Below are positions 26,501 to 35,526 of a DNA stretch of 64,000 bases, piece after piece. The stretch lies in NCBI GenBank assembly GCA_963811895.1, contig CAWETE010000004.1, forward strand, positions 310,001-374,000. The letters are read 5' to 3'. Within the stretch, counting starts at the first letter, position 1; every line of letters begins with the position of its first letter. Made by a program: the position numbers and the translations under genes. This DNA comes from DASSUW01 sp963811895 (lineage in GTDB: Bacteria > Actinomycetota > Thermoleophilia > Solirubrobacterales > Solirubrobacteraceae). Under the pieces are notes generated by a model. The model saw only the letters and a program-made list of their open reading frames with translations, did not search any database and had not been told where the DNA came from.

Positions 26501-27369
26501 CCCTTCTCGGCGCCCCGCGTGAGGCCCTCGGTCATCAGCCGCTCGGCGAACAGGAAGAGCACGATGATCGGGAGCGTGAGGATCACCGAGCCGGCCATCA
26601 GCGTGGTGGCCGGCGTCTCGATGTTGGTGAGCTGGGACACGCCGAGCGAGACGGTCCAGTTGTTGCGCTCCTCGACCAGGAACAGCAGCGCGAAGAGGAA
26701 CTCGTTCCAGGCGATCATGAACACGAACAGGCTCGTGGCGGCGATCGCCGGCACGGCCAGCGGCAGCGTCACCTTGCGGATCACCTGCAACCGCGTCGCG
26801 CCGTCGACCTCCGCCGCCTCTTCCAGGGAGACGGGCACCGTCTCGAAGTAGTTGCGCAGCATGTAGACGCAGATCGGCAGGGTCTGCGCGACGTAGACGA
26901 TCACCAGCACCCACAGCTCGCCGCGCAGCTGCAGCTTCGAGAAGGCGACGAAGAGCGGGATCGCCAGCAGGATCGGCGGGAACAGGTAGACCGACAGGAA
27001 CAGGAAGTGCACGGTCCGCTTGCCGAAGAACTCCAGCCGCGAGACGGCGTAGGCGCCGAGGATCGAGACGAGGATGGTGACGATCACGGTGCCGATGCCG
27101 AGCATGGCCGAGTTGATCAGGAAGCGGACGAAGCCCTCGCCGCCCTCGCTCGTCGGCTTGAGCACCCGCTCGTAGGCGTCGGTCGTGAACTCGCCGACGC
27201 CGATCCAGATCTGCCCCGGGGAATCGATGACCTCCGAGATCTCGCGCATCGAGAGCAGGACCATGTAGTAGAAGGGGAAGACCGTGATCAGGACGAAGAA
27301 CGCGATCCCCAGCGGTCGCAGCACGCGCAGCACGGCGACCTCGATGTGGTAGCGGCGGCTGCCTCTCAT
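26497..27369 (-). CDS. Carbohydrate ABC transporter permease (MalG-like)
   Basis: 290 aa with six membrane segments and the EAA loop EEAAEVDGATRLQVIRKVTLP, the docking site for the ATPase. The N-terminus RPLGIAFFVLITVFPFYYM is typical of CUT1-class MalG partners. ATG 27369 overlaps the stop of the MalF-like gene (ATGA) and its stop overlaps the glycosidase ATG. Confidence 0.9.
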   Translation of the reverse strand: MRGSRRYHIEVAVLRVLRPLGIAFFVLITVFPFYYMVLLSMREISEVIDSPGQIWIGVGEFTTDAYERVLKPTSEGGEGFVRFLINSAMLGIGTVIVTILVSILGAYAVSRLEFFGKRTVHFLFLSVYLFPPILLAIPLFVAFSKLQLRGELWVLVIVYVAQTLPICVYMLRNYFETVPVSLEEAAEVDGATRLQVIRKVTLPLAVPAIAATSLFVFMIAWNEFLFALLFLVEERNNWTVSLGVSQLTNIETPATTLMAGSVILTLPIIVLFLFAERLMTEGLTRGAEKG

Positions 27370-28358
27370 TGCATCCGGTCCCTCTCGCCGAAGAACTTCA
27401 GATAGACGAGCAGCAGCACGGCGAGCACGGCGGCCATGAACATGGCGACCGCGGCCGAGGCGCCGACGTCGTTGCGCGCGGTCAGGAACGAGTAGACCTG
27501 GGTGGCCAGCACCTCGGTGCCCGCTCCCCCGCCTGTCAGCAGGTAGATCTCGTCGAACGCGTTGAAGGTCCAGATGAAGCGCAGGACCGCGATCAGAGCG
27601 ATCACGCCCATCAGCTGCGGCAGGATGATGTGGCGGAAGACCTGCGTCGGGGTGGCGCCGTCCATCTTCGCCGCCTCCTCGAGCTCGGCCGGCGCGGCCT
27701 GCAGCCGCGCGAGGATGAACAGGAAGGCGAATGGGAACGACTTCCAGGCCTCGAAGAGGATCACCATCAGCAGCGCCGTCGGGACGCCGATGCTGAGCCC
27801 GGCGATCGAGATCGTGCCCTCCTCCTGGCTCAGGAAGGGGATCGGCGAGTCCCAGCCGAGCACGTTCGTGCCGAACGCGTTGACGAAGCCGAGTTGCGGC
27901 GAGAGCAGGATCTGCCATACGAACGCGATGGCCACCACCGGCGCCACCCACGGCAGCAGCAGCACGCCGCGCACCAGCGCGCGCCCGCGGAACCTGCGGC
28001 GCACGAGGAGCGCGGCGGAGAGTCCCAGGACGATCGCGCCGGTCGTGCCGAACACCGAGTAGAGCAGCGTGTTCCTGGCCGCGTCGAGGAAGTCCGAGGA
28101 GTTGACCAGCAGGTCGTAGTTGCGCAGCGTGTACTCGCCGCCGAGGATGTCCAGCCGGCGGATCTGCAGGAGCCGGATGCGCTGGAAGGAGAGGATCAGC
28201 GCCCACAGCACCGGCAGCACCACCATCACCACGACGACGATGACGGTGGGCGAGACCAGCGCCAGGCCGGCCCGCGAGTCGCGCCGCGCGCGGGTGGCCC
28301 GCGCGCGGCTCCGGCTCGGAGCGGGGGGTGGCGCCGGAATCTCGAGCTGGGCGGCCAC
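27366..28358 (-). CDS. Carbohydrate ABC transporter permease (MalF-like)
   Basis: 330 aa. Basic Pro/Ala/Arg N-terminus (about 30 residues), six membrane segments and an EAA loop (LEEAAKMDGATPTQVFRHI). It pairs with the permease at 26497 in a CUT1-type importer. GTG 28358 abuts the TAA of the binding-protein gene with no spacer. No cognate ATPase lies in the operon, so a shared MsiK/UgpC-type ATPase elsewhere is expected. Confidence 0.9.
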   Translation of the reverse strand: MAAQLEIPAPPPAPSRSRARATRARRDSRAGLALVSPTVIVVVVMVVLPVLWALILSFQRIRLLQIRRLDILGGEYTLRNYDLLVNSSDFLDAARNTLLYSVFGTTGAIVLGLSAALLVRRRFRGRALVRGVLLLPWVAPVVAIAFVWQILLSPQLGFVNAFGTNVLGWDSPIPFLSQEEGTISIAGLSIGVPTALLMVILFEAWKSFPFAFLFILARLQAAPAELEEAAKMDGATPTQVFRHIILPQLMGVIALIAVLRFIWTFNAFDEIYLLTGGGAGTEVLATQVYSFLTARNDVGASAAVAMFMAAVLAVLLLVYLKFFGERDRMQ

Positions 28359-29754
28359 TTACTGCAGCCCGGCCTGCAGCTCCTCGGCGGTCTCCTGCAC
28401 TTCCTTGGCGGCCTCCGCCGGGTCCTTGCCGCCGATCACGTCGGCGACGGCGTTGGCCACGGGCTGCTCACCTCCGAGCGCGCCCATCAGCGGGCCCTGG
28501 CCCTGGGCGAAGCCCCAGCGCTGGAAGTTCTCGACCCCGTCGCCGAGCGAGGCGATCGAATCCTCCGAGTAGAACTGGCTCAGCGGCGCCTTCTTGTCCA
28601 CGCCGCTCTCGAGCTCGGCCCAGGCGGTCTTGAACTTCTCCGGGTCGCTGTCGTCGCCGAACCGCACCGGGTACTTGCCCTGCGGCGAGAGGCCGAGCCA
28701 GCGCACGTAGCCATCGTTCATGAGGTACTCGACGAGCGCCTGCGCGTCCTCGGTCGGGGCGTCGACGGTGATGTTGAAGGTCGAGACCTGGCCGAACTGG
28801 CTCGGCGTGCCGCCGGAGCCGGAGAGCGGGCCTACGAGGCCGCTGTTCTCGGCCAGGAACGCGGGGTTCTTCTTGCACTCCTTGCAGGACGGCTTGGTGT
28901 CGTTGCGCAGGCCGGCCATGCCGTCGAGCAGGAACGGCGACCAGAACATCATCGCCGCGCGGCCGGCGAAGTAGGTGCCGCGCGTCGAGTCGACGTCCTG
29001 CGCTCCCTCGACGGAGTAGTTGGAGGCGATGTCGCCGTACCAGCGCAGCGCCTCGACGCACTCGGGCGAGTCGAAAGTGACCTCGCCCCCGTCGTCGACC
29101 ATCTGGCAGCCCTCGGCGAGCGCGACGTGCTCGAAGGTCTCGGCCGTGAAGCCGTCGCCCGCCGCCGTGGCGAGCGTGATGCCGGCCATGCCGTCGCCGT
29201 TGAGCTGCTCGGCGGCCTTCGTGACGTCCTCGAGCGTCGCGGGCGCCTCGAGACCGGCCTTGTCGAACAGGTCCTTGCGGTAGATCAGCAGCTGGCCCCA
29301 GCCGTCGCTCGGCACGCCGGTGGCCACGCCATCGCGGCTGACGAGCTCGATCGCCTTCTCGGAGAAGGTGTCGGCGCCGAGGTTGTCGATCACCGCCTGG
29401 GCCGCCTCGCTGTCGAAGATCTCCTCCGCCGCGTACTGCTGCGACTGCTGGACCGGAGTGGCGAGCACCACGTCGGGCAGCTCGCCGGCGGCCGCGGCGT
29501 TGGTCATCAGCGTCGCGAGCTGGTCCTCCGGAACGGCGACCTGCTTGGTCTTGATGCCGGTCTTCTCGGTGAACTCGTCGAGGATGTCCTGGGTGGCCGC
29601 CATGCGGTCGGGCTGGAACTCGTTGTTCCAGACGGTCAGCGTCTCGCCGCCGCCGCCGGCGGCATCGCCCTCTGTCGTCGTCGCCACCGCAGCCCACCGC
29701 CACGACGGCGGCGGCGGCGATCGAGGCCAGCACTGCTGCGTATCGCCTGTTCAC
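28359..29754 (-). CDS. Carbohydrate-binding lipoprotein (SBP family 1), one frameshift after the signal peptide
   Basis: About 464 residues after repair. GTG 29754 (strong AGGAGGAG site) gives a lipoprotein signal, RRYAAVLAS then AVVAVGC, followed by GGDDD. There the frame breaks: the mature protein (EGDAAGGGGETLTVWNNEF onward) is one frame away. An extra T near 29672-29674, within GTCGTCGTC on the plus strand, explains it. The mature part fits the UgpB/MalE-like solute-binding family. GTGA overlap with the dehydrogenase gene upstream. Confidence 0.85.
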
Positions 29755-30809
29755 TGCACTCCTCCTGCGTCGTATGTGAGGGCGACCTTGACCGCCTCGT
29801 TCGGGTTCGCATCGAGCCAGCCGTACGCCTCGACGGCCTGGTCGAAGGGGAAGCTCCGGAGCGGCAGGCCGTCCACGCGCAGGGCGCCGGACGCCAGCAG
29901 CTCCACCACCGTGCGCATCACGCGCGGGCGGTCCCATGCGGGGAAGCTCCGGTGCGGGGCGCCCCAGGCGCCCATGCTCGACACCATGTCGAGCCGGTTG
30001 TGGTGCCACTCCTCGCCGAGGCGGACCTCGCCGGCGCCGCCCTGGTAGAAGCCGACCGTGACGACCGTGCCGCCGAGCCGTGCGGCGGCGATCGCGTCGT
30101 GCAGCCCGGGCGCGACACCGGACGTCTCGACGGCCGCGTCGGCGCCGCCGGCGCGGCGCTTGACGGCGACGGCCGCCGGCGGCTCGAAGGCCTCGTCCGC
30201 GCCGAGCTCGAGCGCGAGCTCGCGGCGTGCCGGCACCGGGTCGACCGCGGAGACGTGCGCCGCGCCCGCCCGTCGCACCATCTGCACGAGCAGCAGCCCG
30301 ATCGCGCCGAGCCCGATCACGGCCACGTGGTCGCCGAGCTTGACGCGGGCGTCGTGCGCGGCGACCAGCGCCACCGCGCCGAGGCTCACGAACAGCCAGC
30401 GCTCGAGCGGCCCGCCCGCCGGGAGAAGGACCGGTGGGTAGGTCGAGGCGGCGGCCACATCCAGGTCGAGCACCGCCTCGTCGCGGTGCGGCGCTCCGAC
30501 GTGGACGAGGTCACCGGGCTGGAGCTCGCGAACCTCGGCGCCGATCTCGTCGACCGTGCCGACGAGCTCGTAGCCCAGCGTCGCGGGGTACGCCGGGCGG
30601 GGTGGGTCGGGGGAGACGAAGGCGCGAAGGTCGCGGTCGAAGACGCGGTCGGCGAAGGCGGAGGTGCCGCGGTAGAGGTTGAGCTCGGTGCCGTGGCTGA
30701 TGCCGCTGACGAGGGACCGGACGCGGATCTCGCGGGGCTTCAGCGCCCCGGCGTCCTCGTCTTGCAACCGCAGTCTGCGTGGTCCATCGAGCAGCAGTGC
30801 CCGAGCCAC
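29751..30809 (-). CDS. MDR-superfamily zinc-type dehydrogenase, first gene of the sugar operon
   Basis: 352 aa. GroES-like domain with SGISHGTELN and PATLGYELVGTV, then a nucleotide fold with VIGLGAIGLLLVQM. The four-Cys structural zinc loop is absent and the usual catalytic Cys is replaced (SGISHGTE), as in the BchC-like/sugar-dehydrogenase branch. Probably oxidises a sugar alcohol or sugar. GTG 30809 has GGAGGAGGG upstream. It heads the leftward operon and diverges from the ROK gene over a 155-nt operator region. Confidence 0.8.
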   Translation of the reverse strand: MARALLLDGPRRLRLQDEDAGALKPREIRVRSLVSGISHGTELNLYRGTSAFADRVFDRDLRAFVSPDPPRPAYPATLGYELVGTVDEIGAEVRELQPGDLVHVGAPHRDEAVLDLDVAAASTYPPVLLPAGGPLERWLFVSLGAVALVAAHDARVKLGDHVAVIGLGAIGLLLVQMVRRAGAAHVSAVDPVPARRELALELGADEAFEPPAAVAVKRRAGGADAAVETSGVAPGLHDAIAAARLGGTVVTVGFYQGGAGEVRLGEEWHHNRLDMVSSMGAWGAPHRSFPAWDRPRVMRTVVELLASGALRVDGLPLRSFPFDQAVEAYGWLDANPNEAVKVALTYDAGGVQ

Positions 30810-30856
30810 CCGACCCTCCTCCGGCTCTTGCGCGTACGGAACGGCGAGCGTACCGG

Positions 30857-30885
30857 AACTTCGCTGTGCTTGGCAAGCAGAAGAT
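30857..30885. promoter_or_regulatory. Candidate ROK operator, distal copy
   Basis: AACTTCGC - 13 nt - CAGAAGAT, a degenerate copy of the site at 30910. The CTTC/GAAG cores are 21 nt apart in both, and the site centres are 53 bp apart, about five helical turns. Confidence 0.5.
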
Positions 30886-30909
30886 TTCCATCAGGTGCGC
30901 TTCTTGCGT

Positions 30910-30938
30910 AACTTCTGCGTAGCCATCCATCAGAAGTT
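30910..30938. promoter_or_regulatory. Candidate ROK operator, proximal copy
   Basis: The perfect inverted repeat AACTTCTG - 13 nt - CAGAAGTT lies 26 nt upstream of the ROK start at 30965. It could control both divergent arms of the locus. Confidence 0.65.
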
Positions 30939-30964
30939 GGCGATATGGCGTAGAGTGCCGAGGC

Positions 30965-32131
30965 ATGTCGACCGCCGGAGGGGTCCTGCGCCTCATCCGC
31001 GAGGGCCACGCGCTCACCCGCACCGACGTGATGGACGTGACGGGCCTCTCCCGCTCGACGGTCATGCAGCGGCTCGGCGTGCTGCTGTCAGCGGGCCTCC
31101 TGGTCGAGCAGCCCGAAGCCGGGCCGTCGAGTGGCGGCCGCCGCCCGGCCGCCCTGGCCTTCAACGAGGGCGTGGGCGTGGTGCTGGCCGCCGACCTAGG
31201 CGCCCGCCACGGGCGGCTGGCGGTCTGCGACCTGGCGGGCGTCGCGCTCGCCGAGCGCGAGGAGGCGATCCTCATCGCCGACGGCCCGGAGGTCGTCCTC
31301 GAGTGGGTCGGCCGCACGTTCGACGATCTGCTCACGGAGACCGGCCGGGGCCACGCCGACGTGCTGGCCACCGCGGTCGGCGTGCCCGGGCCGGTCGAGG
31401 CGGGGCGGCCGGCCAACCCGCCCCTGATGCCGGGCTGGGACGGCTACCCGGTCGCCGGTGCGCTGACCGAGCGCTTCGGCGCTCCCGCGCTGCTGGAGCG
31501 CGACGTCAACGCGATGGCGCTCGGCGAGCACCGGCTGCACTGGCGCGACCTCTCGCACATGGTCTTCGTCAAGGTGGCGACCGGGATCGGCGCGGGGATC
31601 ATCGCCGAGGGCGAGCTGCTGCGCGGCAACCACGGACGCGCCGGGGACATCGGCCACATCCGCGCCATCCGCCAGTCCGAGGTGATGTGCACCTGCGGCA
31701 ACCGCGGCTGCGTCGCCGTGCTGGCCACCGCGAGCGCGGTCATCCGCCAGCTCGGCGAGGAGGGCATCGAGGCGGCTTCCGCTGCAGACGTCGTCGAGCT
31801 CGTAAAGTCCGGCGACGCGGTGGCCATGCATCACGTGCGCGAGGCGGGCCGCGTGCTCGGCGCGGCGCTCGCCGCCGTGGTCAGCGTGGTGGCGCCGACG
31901 GCGATCGTGGTCGGCGGCTCGATGGCGGACGCGTCGGAGCCGCTGCTGGCCGGGATCCGCGAGAGCGTCTACCAGCGGGCGTCGGCGCTGGCCACGCGCG
32001 AGCTGCGCATCCTCACGAGCCGCCTGGGGCCGCGCGCAGGCGTGGTGGGCGTGACGACCGTGGCGCTCGAGCACGTGCTGGAGCCGGCGAACGTGGACGC
32101 GCTGCTGGCACGGCGCGGTCTCGCCGCGTGA
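30965..32131 (+). CDS. ROK-family transcriptional repressor of the carbohydrate locus
   Basis: 388 aa. Winged helix at residues about 5-55 (LTRTDVMDVTGLSRSTVMQRL), ROK fold with VLAADLGARHGRLAV, RDVNAMALGEH, and the zinc motif CTCGNRGCVAVL. It is the divergent neighbour of the uptake operon and faces two inverted repeats with the same geometry as those at the first ROK gene (17474). The GTG of the next gene overlaps its TGA. Confidence 0.9.
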   Translation: MSTAGGVLRLIREGHALTRTDVMDVTGLSRSTVMQRLGVLLSAGLLVEQPEAGPSSGGRRPAALAFNEGVGVVLAADLGARHGRLAVCDLAGVALAEREEAILIADGPEVVLEWVGRTFDDLLTETGRGHADVLATAVGVPGPVEAGRPANPPLMPGWDGYPVAGALTERFGAPALLERDVNAMALGEHRLHWRDLSHMVFVKVATGIGAGIIAEGELLRGNHGRAGDIGHIRAIRQSEVMCTCGNRGCVAVLATASAVIRQLGEEGIEAASAADVVELVKSGDAVAMHHVREAGRVLGAALAAVVSVVAPTAIVVGGSMADASEPLLAGIRESVYQRASALATRELRILTSRLGPRAGVVGVTTVALEHVLEPANVDALLARRGLAA

Positions 32132-32880
32132 TACTGGCGATCCAGGAGAACCTCGTCCCGGGCGACGACAAGCTCGCGTTCGCCCGCTCGGCGGGCTTCG
32201 ACGCGCTGGAGCTGCGCGACGCCACCCGGCCGGGACTCGAAACGCTGCGCGGTGCGGCGTCCACCGTCTGCCCCGAGCTCCCCGGCTGGCTCGGCGACTT
32301 CGACGACGGGCGGCGCCGCGCGGCGATCGACGCGCTGCGCGCACAGCTCGACGGCATCGCCGCCCTCGGCGGCCACGGCGTCATCACGCCCGCCGCCTGG
32401 GGCATGTTCACCCGCCGCCTGCCGCCCTTCGACGAGCCCCCGCGGACGCCCGAGCAGGACCGCGAGGTGCTGCTCGAGGGCCTCGCCGAGCTCGGCGGGC
32501 ACGCCGGGGCCGCGCTCCTGCTCGAGCCGCTCAACCGCTACGAGGACCACATGGTCAACACGGTCGCCCAGGCGGCTGAGCTCATCCGCGAGGCCGGCTC
32601 GCCGGGCGTCCGGATCCTCGCCGACACGTACCACATGAACATCGAGGAGGACGACCCGTGCGAGGCGCTGCGCGCCGCCGGCGACCTGCTCGGCGCCGTC
32701 CACCTCAGCGACTCCAATCGCCACCAGCCCGGCACCGGCCACGTTCCCTTCGCGGCGATCGTGAGCACGCTGCGCGAGATCGGCTTCGACGGCGTCCTGT
32801 CCGTCGAGTGCCGCCTGCGCGGCGAGCCGGAGCAGGCGGTGCGCGACTGCGGGCGGTTCCTGCGTGGACTCCTGGGCTGA
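32128..32880 (+). CDS. Sugar phosphate isomerase/epimerase (xylose isomerase-like TIM barrel)
   Basis: 250 aa. AP-endonuclease-2/TIM-barrel pattern with metal ligands Glu in LLEPLNRYEDHM, DTYHMNIEEDD, His in VHLSDSNRHQPGTGH and Glu in SVECRLRGEP near the end. It probably interconverts keto-sugars, like tagatose or hydroxypyruvate-isomerase relatives. GTG 32128 overlaps the ROK stop (GTGA). Co-regulation with the ROK gene is implied. Confidence 0.85.
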   Translation: MILAIQENLVPGDDKLAFARSAGFDALELRDATRPGLETLRGAASTVCPELPGWLGDFDDGRRRAAIDALRAQLDGIAALGGHGVITPAAWGMFTRRLPPFDEPPRTPEQDREVLLEGLAELGGHAGAALLLEPLNRYEDHMVNTVAQAAELIREAGSPGVRILADTYHMNIEEDDPCEALRAAGDLLGAVHLSDSNRHQPGTGHVPFAAIVSTLREIGFDGVLSVECRLRGEPEQAVRDCGRFLRGLLG

Positions 32881-34762
32881 GCGCATCTACGCCGGCGTGC
32901 TCGGCAAGATCATCGGGGTCTACCTCGGCCGGCCGTTCGAGCAGTGGACGAACGCGGACATCGAGGAGCGACTGGGCGAGATCACCGGCTACGTGACCGG
33001 CCACCCGGCGATCGAGCCCGCCAAGCGCGACAACCCGCTCATCGTCACCGACGACGACATCTCCGGCACGTTCACCTTCCTGCGCGCGCTCGAGGACTAC
33101 GGCGCGGACGTCACGACCGAGCAGATCGGGCAGACCTGGCTCAACTACATCCTCGAAGAGCGCTCGACGCACTGGTGGGGCGGCGTCGGCGTGTCGGCGG
33201 AGCACACCGCCTACCTTCGCCTGAAGGACGGGCTGCAGGCACCGACGTCCGACGTGCTGTCCGAGCAGATCGGCGCGCAGATCTTCATCGACGGGTGGGC
33301 GATGGCCTGCCCCGGCGATCCCGAGCGGGCCGCCGACCTCGCGCGCCGCGCCGCCTCCGTGAGCCACGGCGGCGAGGCCGTGTATGCGGCGCAGGTCGTC
33401 GCCGCGATGGAGGCGCAGGCGTTCGTCGAGGCCGACCTCGGCGCGCTGCTCGACGCCGGCGTGTCGCTCATCCCGCGCGACAGCGTGATCGCGCGGGTGA
33501 TCGAGGACGTGCGGGGCTGGCACGCGGCCGACAGCGACTGGCGCCGCACGCGCGCGCGGATCGAGGAGCGCTACGGCTATCACCGCTACCGCGGCGTCTG
33601 CCACGTCGTCCCCAACCACGCGCTGATCGTCCTCGGGCTGCTGTACGGCGAGGGCGACTTCGACCGCTCGCTGATGGTGGTCAACACCGCCGGCTGGGAC
33701 ACCGACTGCAACTCGGGCAACCTCGGCTGCCTGCTCGGGATCCGCGGCGGGATCGAGGCGATCGGATCGCACTGGCGCGAGCCGGTGCGCGACCGCATGT
33801 ACCTGTCGAGCGCCGACGGTGGCCGGGCGATCACCGACGCTGCCGCCGAGGCCGTCCACATCATCAACGCCGCGGGGAACGCGTGGCGGCCGCCGCGCTT
33901 CCACTTCTCGTTCCCCGGCTCGGTCCAGGGCTTCGACGCTCCGCACGAGGACGGCGCGCTCCTCGTGGACGGCATCGCCACGACACCGACCTTCGTCCCG
34001 CGCGAGGCGTTCGGCATGATCGGCTACGAGCTGCAGGCCTCTCCCACCCTGTACCCCGGGCAGACCGTGCGAGCCGAGGTCGAGGGAGCGCCGGCGCGCC
34101 TGCTGATCCGCGTCTACGGCGAGCGCGACGAGCTGGTCACCTTGCGCGGCCCCGGGCTCGAGTGGCGGATCCCCGACACGGGAGGGCAGCCGATCGCCGA
34201 GGTGGGCATCGAGACGGACGGTCCGGCGCGGCTGCGCTCGCTGACCTGGGACGGCACTCCCGAGGTGACGCTCGGCCGCGCGAGCGGGTCACTGTGGCGG
34301 CGGGCGTGGGTCAACGGCGTCGACCGCTGGGGCGACTGGTGGCCGGAGGCGTACCGGCTGATCCAGGACCGCGGCACCGGCCTTCTGATGCAGGGCACGC
34401 GCGACTGGACCGACTACGAGGTCCGCGCGGCGCTCGTGCCCGAGACCGTCGCCGCCGCCGGCCTGGCCGCCCGCGCGCAGGGCATGCGCCGCTACTACGC
34501 GCTGCTGCTCCGTCCCGACCGCGCGCAGCTCGTACGTGAGCTCGACGGCACGACGGTGCTGGCCGAGGCGCCGTTCGACCGCCGCGACTACGGCGATCCG
34601 CACCAGCTCGCGGTGCGCGTGACCGGAGACCGCATCCTGGCGACCGTCGACGGAACGACCCTCGAAGCCCGCGACGGCGCGCTCACCGGCGGCGCCGTCG
34701 CCCTCGTCTGCGAGCTCGGCTGCCTCACGTGCGAGGCGGTCCGAGTGCGGCCGGCCGGCTGA
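32864..34762 (+). CDS. ADP-ribosylglycohydrolase-fold protein with C-terminal beta-sandwich
   Basis: 632 aa, twice the usual length. The N-terminal ~340 residues match the DraG/ADP-ribosylglycohydrolase fold, with the dimetal motifs VTDDDISGTF (Asp63-65) and NTAGWDTDCNSGN (Asp279 and Asp281). The remaining ~290 residues have no catalytic motif and look beta-rich, ending in a LamG/concanavalin-like half (YYALLLRPDRAQLVREL). Family members in sugar operons are thought to cleave N- or O-glycosidic bonds in nucleoside- or ribosyl-like substrates rather than modify proteins. GTG 32864 overlaps the epimerase gene by 17 nt. Confidence 0.8.
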   Translation: MDSWAERIYAGVLGKIIGVYLGRPFEQWTNADIEERLGEITGYVTGHPAIEPAKRDNPLIVTDDDISGTFTFLRALEDYGADVTTEQIGQTWLNYILEERSTHWWGGVGVSAEHTAYLRLKDGLQAPTSDVLSEQIGAQIFIDGWAMACPGDPERAADLARRAASVSHGGEAVYAAQVVAAMEAQAFVEADLGALLDAGVSLIPRDSVIARVIEDVRGWHAADSDWRRTRARIEERYGYHRYRGVCHVVPNHALIVLGLLYGEGDFDRSLMVVNTAGWDTDCNSGNLGCLLGIRGGIEAIGSHWREPVRDRMYLSSADGGRAITDAAAEAVHIINAAGNAWRPPRFHFSFPGSVQGFDAPHEDGALLVDGIATTPTFVPREAFGMIGYELQASPTLYPGQTVRAEVEGAPARLLIRVYGERDELVTLRGPGLEWRIPDTGGQPIAEVGIETDGPARLRSLTWDGTPEVTLGRASGSLWRRAWVNGVDRWGDWWPEAYRLIQDRGTGLLMQGTRDWTDYEVRAALVPETVAAAGLAARAQGMRRYYALLLRPDRAQLVRELDGTTVLAEAPFDRRDYGDPHQLAVRVTGDRILATVDGTTLEARDGALTGGAVALVCELGCLTCEAVRVRPAG

Positions 34763-35489
34763 GGCCGAGGACCGCCCCGGCGGGATCGGCGATCACCGTG
34801 CTGCGCCCCACCGGGTCATCGGACGGCGGTGCGAGCACCGACCCGCCCAGGGCGGCCGCGCGCGCTGCGGCGGCATCGACGTCGTCGACCCAGAAGTCGA
34901 CGTTCCACGCCGCCTGCTCGCCAGGCACCATCACGGCGACGACGTCACGCGGGACGGGCTGCTGGGGCTCGCCGCCGAAGAACCCGGGCACGTGGAACAT
35001 CGTCGCGGGGCCGAACTCCGACGTCGTCCAGCCGAACACGTCGCCGTAGAAGCGCTTCGCGCCCTCGGGATCGGGGGTGCTGAGCGCGCTCATCGCCCAG
35101 GCGCCGGGCTCGTTGATCACCCGCGCGCCGCGGTGCTCGCCGAGCTGCCAGGCGCCGACCGCCGCGCCCAGCGGGTCCTCGACGATCGCCATCCGCCCGC
35201 CGTCGAGGCTGTCGAACGGCTCGGCCACGAGACGGCCGCCGGCCGTCACCGCGCGCTCGGCGAGCGCGTCCGCGTCGTCGACCCACACGTAGGTCGTCCA
35301 CGCCGGCGTGGCGCCCGCGCGAGCTCCTGCGCCCGCGACGTCGAGCCCGCGGTGCGTGAACAGCGTGTACTCGTCTCCGACCTGCGCGTCCCAGCCGAAC
35401 AGGCCGCTGTAGAAGGCGGCCGGGACCTCGGCCTGCCAGGTGTCGACCCAGCAGGGCACGCCGTGTTGGAACCCGTCTCGTTCGCTCAT
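34725..35489 (-). CDS. Two-domain VOC-family protein
   Basis: 254 aa made of two VOC modules (residues about 5-125 and 130-250), each starting with a GVPCWVDTW- or WAMSALSTPD-like strand and FYSGLFGW / FYGDVFGW helix. Resembles hydroxylase/27-kDa antigen-type proteins. Divergent from the HxlR-type regulator at 35527. A CATCCT -10 ends 8 nt from its ATG, so it is probably leaderless. The 3' end overlaps the gene at 32864 by 38 nt. Confidence 0.85.
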   Translation of the reverse strand: MSERDGFQHGVPCWVDTWQAEVPAAFYSGLFGWDAQVGDEYTLFTHRGLDVAGAGARAGATPAWTTYVWVDDADALAERAVTAGGRLVAEPFDSLDGGRMAIVEDPLGAAVGAWQLGEHRGARVINEPGAWAMSALSTPDPEGAKRFYGDVFGWTTSEFGPATMFHVPGFFGGEPQQPVPRDVVAVMVPGEQAAWNVDFWVDDVDAAAARAAALGGSVLAPPSDDPVGRSTVIADPAGAVLGLSRPAALGPPRT

Positions 35490-35502
35490 GCCGCACAGGA
35501 TG

Positions 35503-35521
35503 TAGTAGGATTTTCCAACTA
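35503..35521. promoter_or_regulatory. Inverted repeat in the VOC/HxlR divergent promoter
   Basis: TAGTAGG - ATTTT - CCAACTA, six of seven positions complementary. It occupies the 37-nt gap between the two starts, where a winged-helix regulator would control both genes. Confidence 0.45.
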
Positions 35522-35526
35522 TCTAG

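Noticed and set aside
27369..30911. Very long open frame antisense to the sugar operon
   Set aside because: Same GC effect; the sense strand carries permeases, a binding protein and a dehydrogenase with conserved motifs.
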